Of a stretch of 64,000 bases of DNA, positions 8,679 through 18,067 are shown one piece after another. Position 1 is the first letter of the stretch. Every line of letters begins with the position of its first letter. The stretch spans positions 49,183 to 113,182 of the forward strand of contig JAMXDE010000082.1 in assembly GCA_026770025.1 (NCBI GenBank). The letters are read 5' to 3'. This DNA comes from Craspedostauros australis. Lineage: Eukaryota; Bacillariophyta; Bacillariophyceae; Mastogloiales; Achnanthaceae. A program made the position numbers and the translations under genes. The notes beneath the pieces are model-generated. The model was not told where the DNA came from, made no database searches, and saw only the letters and a program-made list of their open reading frames with translations.

Positions 8679-11600
8679 ATGAGCGAGGAAGAGGAATTGA
8701 AAGACATCCCTCTGTCCCAACTGGCTATCAAGCAAGAAGAAGGTGCGAGTGAGACTCCACCACGAGAAGAGAAGGAAGTAGCCGCGGCTACTGTCCTATC
8801 AGGCGCAGACGCAAGCGCGATCGACGAGACCGAAGAGGAACGGTCTGCAAGGCTACACCGCGAGAAGGAGAGCATCCTCAAGGCGTACAAGCAAGAGGAG
8901 ACTGGTGTGACGAAGAGCATTCGCACAGCCAAACAGAGTGGTAAAAGTGAGACACCACCAGGAGGAGAATTTGTGACGAAAACAATCTCCGCGCAACAAC
9001 AGGCGAAAATCAAAAAAGTGACAACACAGAAACAGACGGAAATCCAGGGCGCGAGCGCACCAACAACGAAACAACGAATCAACATGGCGACACCAGCCAA
9101 CATGAACAAGCGACGCATCAAGGCGCCGATGTTCAGCGGTGAACAAGAAGACTACAGCGCATGGGAGTCCCAAGCGAAGGCATACGCTCGTGCACAGAAG
9201 ACGAGAGACGTGATGTTGGGCAAGACCAAGGTGCCAACAGTGAGCGAGATCGCGGCAGCCGCCGGTGAAGCCAAGGAAGCGATGGAAGAGATCTACGAGC
9301 TGGGATGCGACTGCTTCAGCGATCTGATCCTCATGATGGATGCAGAGAAAGGAAAAGGCAAGCAAGCCATCCAGTATATCAACCAGTGCATCTCCGACGA
9401 CTACCCCGAAGGAGACGCACACGCAGCGTGGAACGTTCTCGCGGAGAAGTTCCGACCATCCGACGCGGTGACGAAGATGAAGCTCAAACGCCAATTCAAC
9501 AACGAAAAGATGAAGAGAGACACGGACCCCGATATCTACATCACGCAACTCGAGAGTCTACGATCGCGTCTCCACGATGTCAAGTACGAGATCACGGACG
9601 AGGAAATGATCATGCAAATCCTCAGCACGGTGAGCAACGAGTACAGAACCCACATCGTGAACTTCCAACATCAACTCACGTTCAATCCGGAACTGGTCAC
9701 CATCAACACGATCAGAGGAGTACTCCGTACTGCATACGCCACCCACAGAGGAGGCAAGGCATACGTCGACGACTTCCAAGACAGTAACACGAAGAGCAAC
9801 GACACCGGCTTCACAAGCACCGGTAACTTCAAGGGTACTTGTCACAACTGTGGCGTGTATGGCCATAGATCCGCCGATTGTCCAGAACGCAAGAAATCGA
9901 ACAACAAGAGAAACAACAACAAAATGAACGGAAAGCGCAACAACAATCGCAACAAAGGAAGCGGCTTCAACGGGAAGTGCAACTACTGTGGCATCTTCGG
10001 ACACCGCGAGGCGGAGTGCCGAAAGAAGAAGTTCAACGAGAACAAGAAGGCCAACGAACAAGCCAACACGGCTACGGAAGGACACGACAAGAGCGGGCAC
10101 GAGATGGTACTCTCTGCGAAGGACATGCCGCTCTGCATGTTGGTGTCCGACGACTACATCGAAGACTCCTTCTTCGATAACTTCGAGTACGTTGGAAGTG
10201 ACGACGAAGTACAGGACGATGAGATCGTCCCGGAGTGGCTCAACGAGGAGCCAATCATCCACGAGGTGGATCCAAGACGCGAGGTGAGCTACGAGTGCTG
10301 CTTCAACGCGCACGACCTGATCGGTTCATACGGCGACGAAGCTGAGATGGACGACGAGGCCAACGATAGCGACATCGAAGAGGCCATGAGTGACGACGAC
10401 GACGACGCCGACGAGGACGGCGCAGATGAAGACGATGAGGCAAGCCGCGATGAAATGCCTCCTCCTCAAGTTGGGAGATACGAGAGAACGGGAACCTTCA
10501 TCAATCAAGGCCAAGGCGGAACGAACCGCGCAGCGGCGCCACCTCCTCCAGCGGCAGGGAACAACAGATCGGGCATCTTCGATGAGGATGACAGCGACGA
10601 ATCCGAGGACGGCAATCATCCAGACGACAACTTCAATCCAAACGAGCGTGTCGTCTATCCAGCGAATATCGACTTCCCGGATATTGAGGATCCCAACAGT
10701 GTCGACTATCTACTCCGTCACACTGTCACACCAGACGCAACAGCAACGGCATTAACAATCCAAAAGCAGCTCATCTTTGACGCTGTAATGGAAGCGGGGA
10801 TGCGACTGTTCCCAGAAATCACACGAGGGGTACTCATGCCGATATGGGTGAACATGATGGGGTCCATCCTATCCGAGCACTTCGAATCAATCGAAGAGAT
10901 CCTTGCCAATGCGATCGTCATCAACCACATACTGGAAGCCAACAACTCGGAAACGATCCCAGAAACAGATCTGCACTACATCCTTGCAGGATGTATGCGT
11001 GTACTCTTGCGAGAGCGACCACGCGTCCACCCATACGATCCAGTCACAAGATCACACCGAAGCAACACGACTCCATCGGACTACGCGCAGCTATCCGATG
11101 AGACCGACGACGAACATCACGAGAATCCATGGAACGAATATGGAGTCCACATCGACGAAGAGGACGAAGACAACGTCATGACCGATACAGCTGCAGCAGC
11201 CGTGGAGCAGCTCCACAAGCTGAGCACCAAGTACAAAGACAAGGTCAACAAGGACACTTGGCTCGCCGACAGCGGAGCTTCGTGTCACATCGTCAATTCA
11301 GACGCCGCTCTCTTCAACGTGCGGCACATCAAGTCATTCGTCCAAGTGGGAGACAGCACGAAGCTGGACTCTCCCAAAATGGGATCCATTCGCTTGAAGG
11401 TCAAGCAACGAGACAACACTGGCCACGTCATCCGGCTTGATGATGTGAAGTACACACCGAAAATGGCGGTGAACCTTTTCTCCACGAACAAGGCTCTGTA
11501 CAACGGTTACCAGCTTGGTAGCAACGGCATTCTGATGGACATCATCAACGGATCCGGAACGAAGATCGTATTCGACCGAGTCTTCCCCACGGCCAACGGA

Positions 11601-14600
11601 TTCATCACGGGAGTGCAGATGCATCCCATCATGCCAACGAACGACGACAAGGCTTGCACAGCCCTCGTCAAGAACCCATCCAAGGAGATCAGCGCGGTGA
11701 GCTTGCATCGAATGCTCGGCCACGCGCCACTCGAGGCCATGAAGCGAACGGCAGCTCAATACGGATGGAAGATTATCGGCGAGATGCCGGTATGTCGCGA
11801 CTGCGCGGTCGCGAACGCAAGAGTGAAGAACATTCCGAAGGCAACCATTCCGAGAGCAATTCGCCGCGGCGAACGGCTCTTCATTGACATTAGTTACACT
11901 AAACACATAAGCTTCGGAGATAAACGCTACTGGACCCTGATCGTGGACGACTGCACGGATCACTGCTGGAGTTTCTTTCTCAAGAACAAGAGTGATCAAC
12001 CAGGATACATCAAACGATTCATCCAGACGATCAAGTCACAGACTGGTGACCAACAGATCATCTTCCGAGGTGACAACAGTGGAGAGAACAAATCCACGCA
12101 GGACATTCTCATCGATGCAGGACTCAACGTGAAATTCGAATTCACGGCATCGAACACACCGCAACAGAACGGTAGAGTAGAACGCAAGTTCGCGTACCTC
12201 TACACCAAGATCCGCTCCATGCTCAACGGAGCACAGCTCGACGAAGAGTATAGGCATGGCCTGTGGGCAGCAGCTGCTAGCACTGCCACCGCCATCGCCA
12301 ACATCACCGTAGCGAAGAATAAGAAAGAGTCACCACATCGACAATTCTTCGGCAATGATCCACCATACGCGGATGCACTCCGCACTTTCGGAGAGGTGGG
12401 TGTTGTGAAGACTACCTACGGCGGGATCACCGCTAAACTCAAGAACAGAGGAGAAGAGATGGTGTTCATCGGATATGCACACCAACATGCATCAGGGGTC
12501 TACAACATGTACAGACCATCGACCAAGTCACTCGTCTGCTCACGCGATATCAAGTGGCTCAATCAATCATACGGACAGTTCCGTGGCTGGGCACCAGCAC
12601 CGAACGTATCCAATGAAACAGGAACGACGGACGCAGACGGCTTCACAACCATCGGACGGAAGGGAGCAACGCCAAGGACGGCAACGCGTCAAATATCGGA
12701 AGCGAAGAGAGTATCTTTCGCTGACAGCAACAGATACTATATCCTATCGGACAGTGACGATGAGGACAATGAGGACGATAGAGTAGTAACTCAACTAATC
12801 CATAACGACGAGGAAGATCGGAGCGAATCCAATCATGAGGATGACGAGATCACACCATCCGGCGACGAAGCCGACAATGACACAGGCGTCACTCCTCCGA
12901 ACACACCAGCGAGGTCTACACATGGTACACCATCCAGACCTCCGCCGAGCAAACCAAGCAAACGTGACATAGACAGAAAGGAGAGGATCCGACGTCACGA
13001 AGCACGAGGCAGGAAGGGAGAAGCTAATCCCAAGCCGACTACAGGGAAGAGCATTCCCAGAGCTCTGCGTGAGCTCGCAGACTACAACGAACGAGGTCGA
13101 AAGGAAGAAGGATATGAAAGCGATTCATCATCCAACCAAGACAGCGATGAACTCAGCGACGAGGAGAACGACGACTCCAACAACGAAACCACAGATGACG
13201 AAGAAATTGCAGATGAAGGAGAGATTGAGATCACTCATTATAGCACAACAGGACTGTACGGAATGAATGCAATCATTACCGAATCACCAGCGATCGACAT
13301 CGGACTGTCGATGCAGGACGAGAACAAAGAACCAGAGAAGCACATCGAACCTACAACATTCGATGGAGCCTTCAATCACCCAGACCCTATCCATCGAAAG
13401 GGATATCGAGCAGCCATCAAGAAGGAGTTCGACTCCATGAACACACGTAAAGTGTACAGCAAGATCAAACGAGACACCATTCCACGCGGCCGCAGATGCT
13501 GCAAATGCAAATGGGTCTTCAAGCTGAAGCGTGACGGCACACATCGAGCGCGGCTCGTTGCATGTGGCTATTCACAAGTCGCAGGAGTGGACTTCCAAGA
13601 GCACTACTCACCCGTCATTCACGACGTGACCTATCGAGTCATGATGGTGATCATGCTGATCAAGAAGATGGACTGCGCACTCGTCGATGTCGTAACGGCA
13701 TTCCTACACGGAGACCTCGACGAGGAGATCTACATGAACTGTCCCAACGGGATGGATCATCAACCAGACGAAGCCCTGACCCTACACAAGCCAATCTACG
13801 GACTTGTGCAGAGCGCCAGGCAATGGTTCAAGATGTTGGTATCGACCCTCAAGAATATCAACTTCGAACAGAGCGCAGCAGACCCGTGCCTGTTCTACAG
13901 GAAGACGAACGAAGGAAGCATGATCGTGGCCATCTACGTGGACGATTGCTTCTGCTGCGGAGACTCCAAGGCACTGGAGACATTCCTGAAGGACATCCAA
14001 GGCAGCAAATTCAAGGTGACAATCGAGCGTGGACTCGGAGACTACCTTAGCTGCAACATCGAACTGAACCATGACAAGACTAGAGCGACATTGCGTCAAC
14101 CACACCTCATCCGACATCTCATCGAAGAATTCGGAACCAAAGTTGAGAAGATGCAGCGCTATGGGACACCGGGAACCCCGGGTCAAATCATCGTACGACC
14201 ATCCGAAGATAACGGACTGCAAAAGGTCGGAGCGGAAGAACATGCCGAGTACCGCCGAGGCGTCGGCATGCTGCTCTTCCTCATCAAGCACTCGCGACCA
14301 GATATCGCGAACCCTGTGAGGGAACTCTCCAAGGTATTGATCGGGCCCACCAAGGCCGCAATGAAGGAGATGTATCGGATCATCAAGTATGTAATCGATA
14401 CAAAGGACTATGGATTGAAGATCCATCCAGCGCGTCCAGACGACGACGGCTGGGACATGGAGCTCTTCTGCGATAGCGAATATGCAGGAGACAAGAACAC
14501 GAGAATCAGCGTAGGGGGATTCATCCTATACCTGTGCAAGGTGCCAATCCTTTGGCGATCCAAGGCACAGAAGGCCGTCACACTCAGCTCATCCGAAGCA

Positions 14601-14933
14601 GAATACGTTGCCCTTTCCGAAGCGGCAAAGGAGATCTTCTTCGTCGTGCAGCTACTCGAAAGTGTGGGCGTCCCAGTGAAGACGCCGATCAAGGTCCGTG
14701 TGGACAACATCGGAGCGATCTTCATCGCCAAGAACCCATCAACATCCCAACGATCGCGGCACATCGACGTGCGCCATCACTACGTGAGGAACATGGTAAT
14801 CAACAAAACCATCGAAATCATTTTCGTCAAATCCGAGCAAAACACAAGCGACGGATTCACCAAGAACATCAAGGCCGACTTACAACGTGAACATGAGAAG
14901 TCATACCTTGACACATCGAGAACATTCGAATGA
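8679..14933 (+). CDS. Copia-1 gag-pol polyprotein, intact
   Basis: One 2084-residue frame starts at ATG 8679. Residues about 1-145 are Glu/Lys-rich. About 145-370 form a UBN2-type copia gag. Two CCHC zinc knuckles follow at about 388 and 434. Then comes a very acidic linker and an unassigned helical block at about 695-800. The aspartic protease motif LADSGASCH is at about 862. Integrase has the H-H-C-C finger near 1009 and catalytic D, D and E near 1070, 1130 and 1165 (QQNGRVERKF). Reverse transcriptase runs from about 1611, with YVDD near 1753. RNase H starts near 1930 (FCDSEYAGD, then SSSEAEYVALSEA). All key residues I can check are present. No frameshift separates gag from pol, so gag/pol ratio must be set in another way, if at all. 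Confidence 0.95.
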   Translation: MSEEEELKDIPLSQLAIKQEEGASETPPREEKEVAAATVLSGADASAIDETEEERSARLHREKESILKAYKQEETGVTKSIRTAKQSGKSETPPGGEFVTKTISAQQQAKIKKVTTQKQTEIQGASAPTTKQRINMATPANMNKRRIKAPMFSGEQEDYSAWESQAKAYARAQKTRDVMLGKTKVPTVSEIAAAAGEAKEAMEEIYELGCDCFSDLILMMDAEKGKGKQAIQYINQCISDDYPEGDAHAAWNVLAEKFRPSDAVTKMKLKRQFNNEKMKRDTDPDIYITQLESLRSRLHDVKYEITDEEMIMQILSTVSNEYRTHIVNFQHQLTFNPELVTINTIRGVLRTAYATHRGGKAYVDDFQDSNTKSNDTGFTSTGNFKGTCHNCGVYGHRSADCPERKKSNNKRNNNKMNGKRNNNRNKGSGFNGKCNYCGIFGHREAECRKKKFNENKKANEQANTATEGHDKSGHEMVLSAKDMPLCMLVSDDYIEDSFFDNFEYVGSDDEVQDDEIVPEWLNEEPIIHEVDPRREVSYECCFNAHDLIGSYGDEAEMDDEANDSDIEEAMSDDDDDADEDGADEDDEASRDEMPPPQVGRYERTGTFINQGQGGTNRAAAPPPPAAGNNRSGIFDEDDSDESEDGNHPDDNFNPNERVVYPANIDFPDIEDPNSVDYLLRHTVTPDATATALTIQKQLIFDAVMEAGMRLFPEITRGVLMPIWVNMMGSILSEHFESIEEILANAIVINHILEANNSETIPETDLHYILAGCMRVLLRERPRVHPYDPVTRSHRSNTTPSDYAQLSDETDDEHHENPWNEYGVHIDEEDEDNVMTDTAAAAVEQLHKLSTKYKDKVNKDTWLADSGASCHIVNSDAALFNVRHIKSFVQVGDSTKLDSPKMGSIRLKVKQRDNTGHVIRLDDVKYTPKMAVNLFSTNKALYNGYQLGSNGILMDIINGSGTKIVFDRVFPTANGFITGVQMHPIMPTNDDKACTALVKNPSKEISAVSLHRMLGHAPLEAMKRTAAQYGWKIIGEMPVCRDCAVANARVKNIPKATIPRAIRRGERLFIDISYTKHISFGDKRYWTLIVDDCTDHCWSFFLKNKSDQPGYIKRFIQTIKSQTGDQQIIFRGDNSGENKSTQDILIDAGLNVKFEFTASNTPQQNGRVERKFAYLYTKIRSMLNGAQLDEEYRHGLWAAAASTATAIANITVAKNKKESPHRQFFGNDPPYADALRTFGEVGVVKTTYGGITAKLKNRGEEMVFIGYAHQHASGVYNMYRPSTKSLVCSRDIKWLNQSYGQFRGWAPAPNVSNETGTTDADGFTTIGRKGATPRTATRQISEAKRVSFADSNRYYILSDSDDEDNEDDRVVTQLIHNDEEDRSESNHEDDEITPSGDEADNDTGVTPPNTPARSTHGTPSRPPPSKPSKRDIDRKERIRRHEARGRKGEANPKPTTGKSIPRALRELADYNERGRKEEGYESDSSSNQDSDELSDEENDDSNNETTDDEEIADEGEIEITHYSTTGLYGMNAIITESPAIDIGLSMQDENKEPEKHIEPTTFDGAFNHPDPIHRKGYRAAIKKEFDSMNTRKVYSKIKRDTIPRGRRCCKCKWVFKLKRDGTHRARLVACGYSQVAGVDFQEHYSPVIHDVTYRVMMVIMLIKKMDCALVDVVTAFLHGDLDEEIYMNCPNGMDHQPDEALTLHKPIYGLVQSARQWFKMLVSTLKNINFEQSAADPCLFYRKTNEGSMIVAIYVDDCFCCGDSKALETFLKDIQGSKFKVTIERGLGDYLSCNIELNHDKTRATLRQPHLIRHLIEEFGTKVEKMQRYGTPGTPGQIIVRPSEDNGLQKVGAEEHAEYRRGVGMLLFLIKHSRPDIANPVRELSKVLIGPTKAAMKEMYRIIKYVIDTKDYGLKIHPARPDDDGWDMELFCDSEYAGDKNTRISVGGFILYLCKVPILWRSKAQKAVTLSSSEAEYVALSEAAKEIFFVVQLLESVGVPVKTPIKVRVDNIGAIFIAKNPSTSQRSRHIDVRHHYVRNMVINKTIEIIFVKSEQNTSDGFTKNIKADLQREHEKSYLDTSRTFE

Positions 14934-14953
14934 CCGAATGCACATAGGAAGGG

Positions 14954-15747
14954 TGTCGAGATGTACATGTGAGTATATGTCGAGATGTACGAGTATATGT
15001 GCATCGTTCACCCGCTATTCTCTCATACGGACTTGGACGGTATAACTACATTCGTGTCGATAGTATACTGTGATTCGTCAGAATTACAGGGGAAACGGAA
15101 CACACGAAAAGGGGCAAGATTTCTGGAGGAAATTTGCAAATGACGATTTCTAAGAGAATTGGAAGATCGTCCGTCCATCCATCAATGGTACCAAGAGAAT
15201 CTCGAGGTACTTCCCAACTAAACCTCAGATGACGATATCATCTGACAGACCACTGCATCACCAATGGAACGTGACATCTGGAGAGCAGAAGGACACCTAC
15301 TGACGTCGACAGGATGTCATCATGTCACCACGTCGACATCTGTCTCCAAGTCAGAGCAGGAGGCAAAGATCCGATGACCGAAGGGCATCAGCATCATGGA
15401 TACAGAAGGTGAACTTCAAATGGCGAGTACTCATGGAGTAGGAGCCAGTACTGAATGAACGGAGTGTCGAATACGGAGTACGTATCGAACACGGAGTATC
15501 GTGTACGACGAGCACGCGATATTGAGAGAGAGAGAGAATACAGAGAAGAGCGAGAGAGCATCTCGCGTACCGACTCATAGTCGGAGACCGAATCTACGAA
15601 ACAGATTGAAGCACCGAGAGCATCGGGCGAGAGAACGGCGTACACCGAGAGCATCGGAGTAGCCAAGTAATGAAATAGCAAACAGACGACTATCAACCAA
15701 TACCATCTTCCACGATCGTAGGTTACCGTGAGCGGAACTTGCCAACA
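14954..15747 (+). repeat. 3' LTR of Copia-1a
   Basis: It begins TGTCGAG right after the purine tract CATAGGAAGGG and ends CCAACA at 15747, followed by the duplicated CCCATT. It is 4 bp shorter than the 5' LTR because of a shorter GA repeat. Confidence 0.92.
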
Positions 15748-17572
15748 CCCATTACCACTTTGTGTTTCCATAGCATCTTCATGGCTGCCACTCCATCTGG
15801 GCCCAATGTCATTGCCATTGGATGTGGGATGAATCTGTTGCAGAGTTCTCCTGGCCCAATCTTGTAGATGTCATTGAACATCTCACAGAGGATTTCAACG
15901 ATTCTCACATGGAAGTGGATGTCAGCTACAAGCCTGAGAGCTTGCCAAGGTTGCACCTTGAAACTCCTCCCCATAGCTTTATGAGCATCTTGCCATTCCT
16001 GGCTGATCATTCCGTCCGCCCTGACTCTTCCCCCAACTTCGCCTTCGACTCCTGCAGCCTTCAGATGCTTGTTGATGATGGCGCATATAGCAGGTCCATT
16101 GGAAAAGTTCCCCATGTAGGTGAGCATTCCAATTTGCTTTGTGTACTCCGCTTCATCCAGCAGTCTCTTGTACAGAGTCTGTCCAGTCGACTGGTAGAAG
16201 AAACCTAGCTGCGATCCTGACTTTGACACGATGTCCTTTGGATCACATGTCATAGCAATACGCACTTGTGCCACCAGTGTTCGACCATTCAATGTTGCCT
16301 TCATCCTGCTCACGTACACCATCAGCTCCTTCTCAGTTGTTGGAAATTGGTTGGCTTTGCTGATCACCTCGGTGGTGTCTTGCACCTTCCACACCATGAG
16401 AAAGATTGTGCCGTCGTGATCCTTGAGCGCCCCTAGCCATTTTTAAGTGGCTTCAGATACCTCTTCACTGGATTGCCGCCTGATTTGACCAGTACTGTCA
16501 TGTCAAATCTCTTCACTACCATGCCTTTCTTCAGCGTATGCGTGGTCTTGCTCTCCACGGATGCATTGCTATCACTGTCTTCATCCGTTTTCGCACTGCT
16601 TGTGCTCCCTTCACTCTTGCATGACTCCTCATCTTCGTCGGACTCCTCACTCTCACTACTTGTGTTGTGCTCCATCGCCTTTGCCAAACGCTGTCCCTCC
16701 ACCTCTATCGCGGTTGGTGTGCTGATCATGAATTTGATTTTCTTCTGCTTGAGGTTTCTTGGTTGGACGATGTCGCTATCTCTCGTCTTTCGCTTCTTTC
16801 CGCTCCCTTTTGCTGTTGTGCTCATCATGCTGCTTTCGGTTTCCCCCATTACCGCATCTTTGCCTTGGGGAACGAACGTGATGTCTGGGTACCGTGACAC
16901 CAACACATTCACAGCCGCTCTCCGCGCAATGGTGATCTCAGTCTTCCTCAGGAGCCCTCCTGAATTGGGAATCATCATGTCTTTCAGCATCATGTTTGGA
17001 TCTGTCATGCTCAAGTCAGCAGCAAGTTGTTGGATCTGCTGTCGTCATTCGTCTGTTTTGGGCACTTGCGCTACACCGAATTTTTTTCTTCCATCGATGA
17101 CCATGCTGATGAACACCTGCACTTCCTGCACCGGGATGGTGTGTCCTGTTTTCACAGTCGCCTTCCCGGTCCACCTTTATCGTTGATTCATCATCCCTTT
17201 CACCAGGATATGGATCGACCTGCCTTCCTCTGCCATCACTTCATGGTAGGAGAACAAAGCAGCTACCTTGTGGATTTCTCCTGGCAGATATTTCCACATG
17301 CTTGTCGTTGTCTTACGTGCAATGGAGACTCCTGCCTCGTTTTCTCCTTCCACAAGTGTCAGCATCTTATCCTGTTTCTTGCTCCCAGCCTTCATTGGCA
17401 TGGTCTTGACAGCCCTTGTTTGTGACTGTCCTCCTCCGCGTATGCCGTTGGCAGTCTCCTTATGATTTACCATTGCTTTGCCTGCCATTGTCGCTGCTGT
17501 TGGCCTCACTTCTGTATCTTTTCTACGGTTGACACCCGTTGACGTCGGTGCTGTTTCGGTGTTTGCATTCAT
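15748..17572 (-). pseudogene. ORF1-like region of the minus-strand non-LTR element (broken)
   Basis: A single long coding region can be followed on the minus strand from a methionine at 17572. The first frame (17177-17572) ends in TAA and the same frame continues past it. A TGA follows near 17035, then 582 open bases (16433-17014). A one-base frameshift in an A5 run near 16440 then leads into the frame 15748-16397. The protein has a basic N-terminus, an acidic Ser/Glu-rich middle (about 16560-16680) and a globular C-terminal half. I infer ORF1 of the element whose RNase H lies at 6179-6688. A host gene is a weaker alternative. Copia-1a interrupts it. Confidence 0.55.
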
Positions 17573-17833
17573 TTTGTAGAATACTATCTTTACATGTTTC
17601 TACTGTATTTGTTTTCCTGGTCCCTGGTGTTATGCTCCATAACACAATACTGTTTTATTATATGATACTATATGATATAATATTATGTTGTGTCATATTC
17701 GCATGTGTTGCTATTGCCGTGAACGTGGAAGTGGACGTGTAGGGATGCCACCACCAACACCGTGCTGTTTGACATCCCAGGTAACGCACACCAGAGCCAA
17801 ACCATCGACAACACAAGGAATGAACGTAACACT
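17573..17833. other. Stretch between the non-LTR element and Copia-3
   Basis: It is AT-rich around 17640-17700 with repeated TATGATA. From about 17735 to 17838 one plus-strand frame reads as normal protein (DATTNTVLFDIPG) up to the insertion. This may be a host or element coding piece interrupted by Copia-3. I do not recognise it. Confidence 0.3.
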
Positions 17834-17838
17834 GAACC
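17834..17838. repeat. Target-site duplication GAACC, left of Copia-3
   Basis: GAACC precedes the TGTTGG start of the left LTR and recurs at 23970-23974 after the right LTR. It is 5 bp, the usual length for copia elements. Confidence 0.85.
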
Positions 17839-17975
17839 TGTTGGCATACGTACGCAGGACAGACGTCCGCAGCCTCCGCCTCTGAAGAGTGACAACGGAG
17901 ACAGTCTCCTCCCATAAATCCATCATTAGCACACACACACACACACACACACATCCTCCCGTACAGATACTGACA
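17839..17975 (+). repeat. 5' LTR of Copia-3
   Basis: It starts TGTTGGCATACG and ends GATACTGACA, with a CA microsatellite at about 17928-17952. At 137 bp it is unusually short for a copia element. Confidence 0.9.
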
Positions 17976-17990
17976 GGTTATGGCTTGTTT
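17976..17990 (+). promoter_or_regulatory. Probable primer-binding site, initiator tRNA-Met half-molecule type
   Basis: GGTTATG directly after the LTR is complementary to the anticodon loop region of initiator tRNA-Met (CAUAACC). Drosophila copia is known to prime from that internal part of the tRNA. The match beyond seven bases cannot be tested without the host tRNA. Confidence 0.4.
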
Positions 17991-18067
17991 CACGCTATTG
18001 TGATCACATCCTCTCCTTTCTTCGTGCTCTTCGTTTCAGGACGTTTCATTCCCTGGCCTCGAGCTGT

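Larger units (their letters stand above)
7799..15747 (+). mobile_element. Copia-1 copy a, complete LTR retrotransposon
   Basis: The element is bounded by two LTRs of 798 and 794 bp that differ by a few substitutions near 8278 and by GA-repeat length. It is flanked by the 6-bp duplication CCCATT. It carries one uninterrupted gag-pol frame in the order gag, protease, integrase, reverse transcriptase, RNase H, which is the Ty1/copia order. A purine tract GGAAGGG abuts the right LTR. Near-identical LTRs and an intact frame indicate a recent and possibly active insertion. It landed in ORF1 of an older minus-strand non-LTR element. A solo LTR (28448-29239) and a second copy (from 57934) are in the window. 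Confidence 0.93.

Noticed and set aside
9558-10313. Minus-strand frame of 251 codons inside Copia-1a, with a similar one at 59701-60435
   Set aside because: It is antisense to the gag zinc-knuckle region and is Val/Leu-rich as a mirror of acidic codons. Its recurrence in copy b only follows from the sense conservation.
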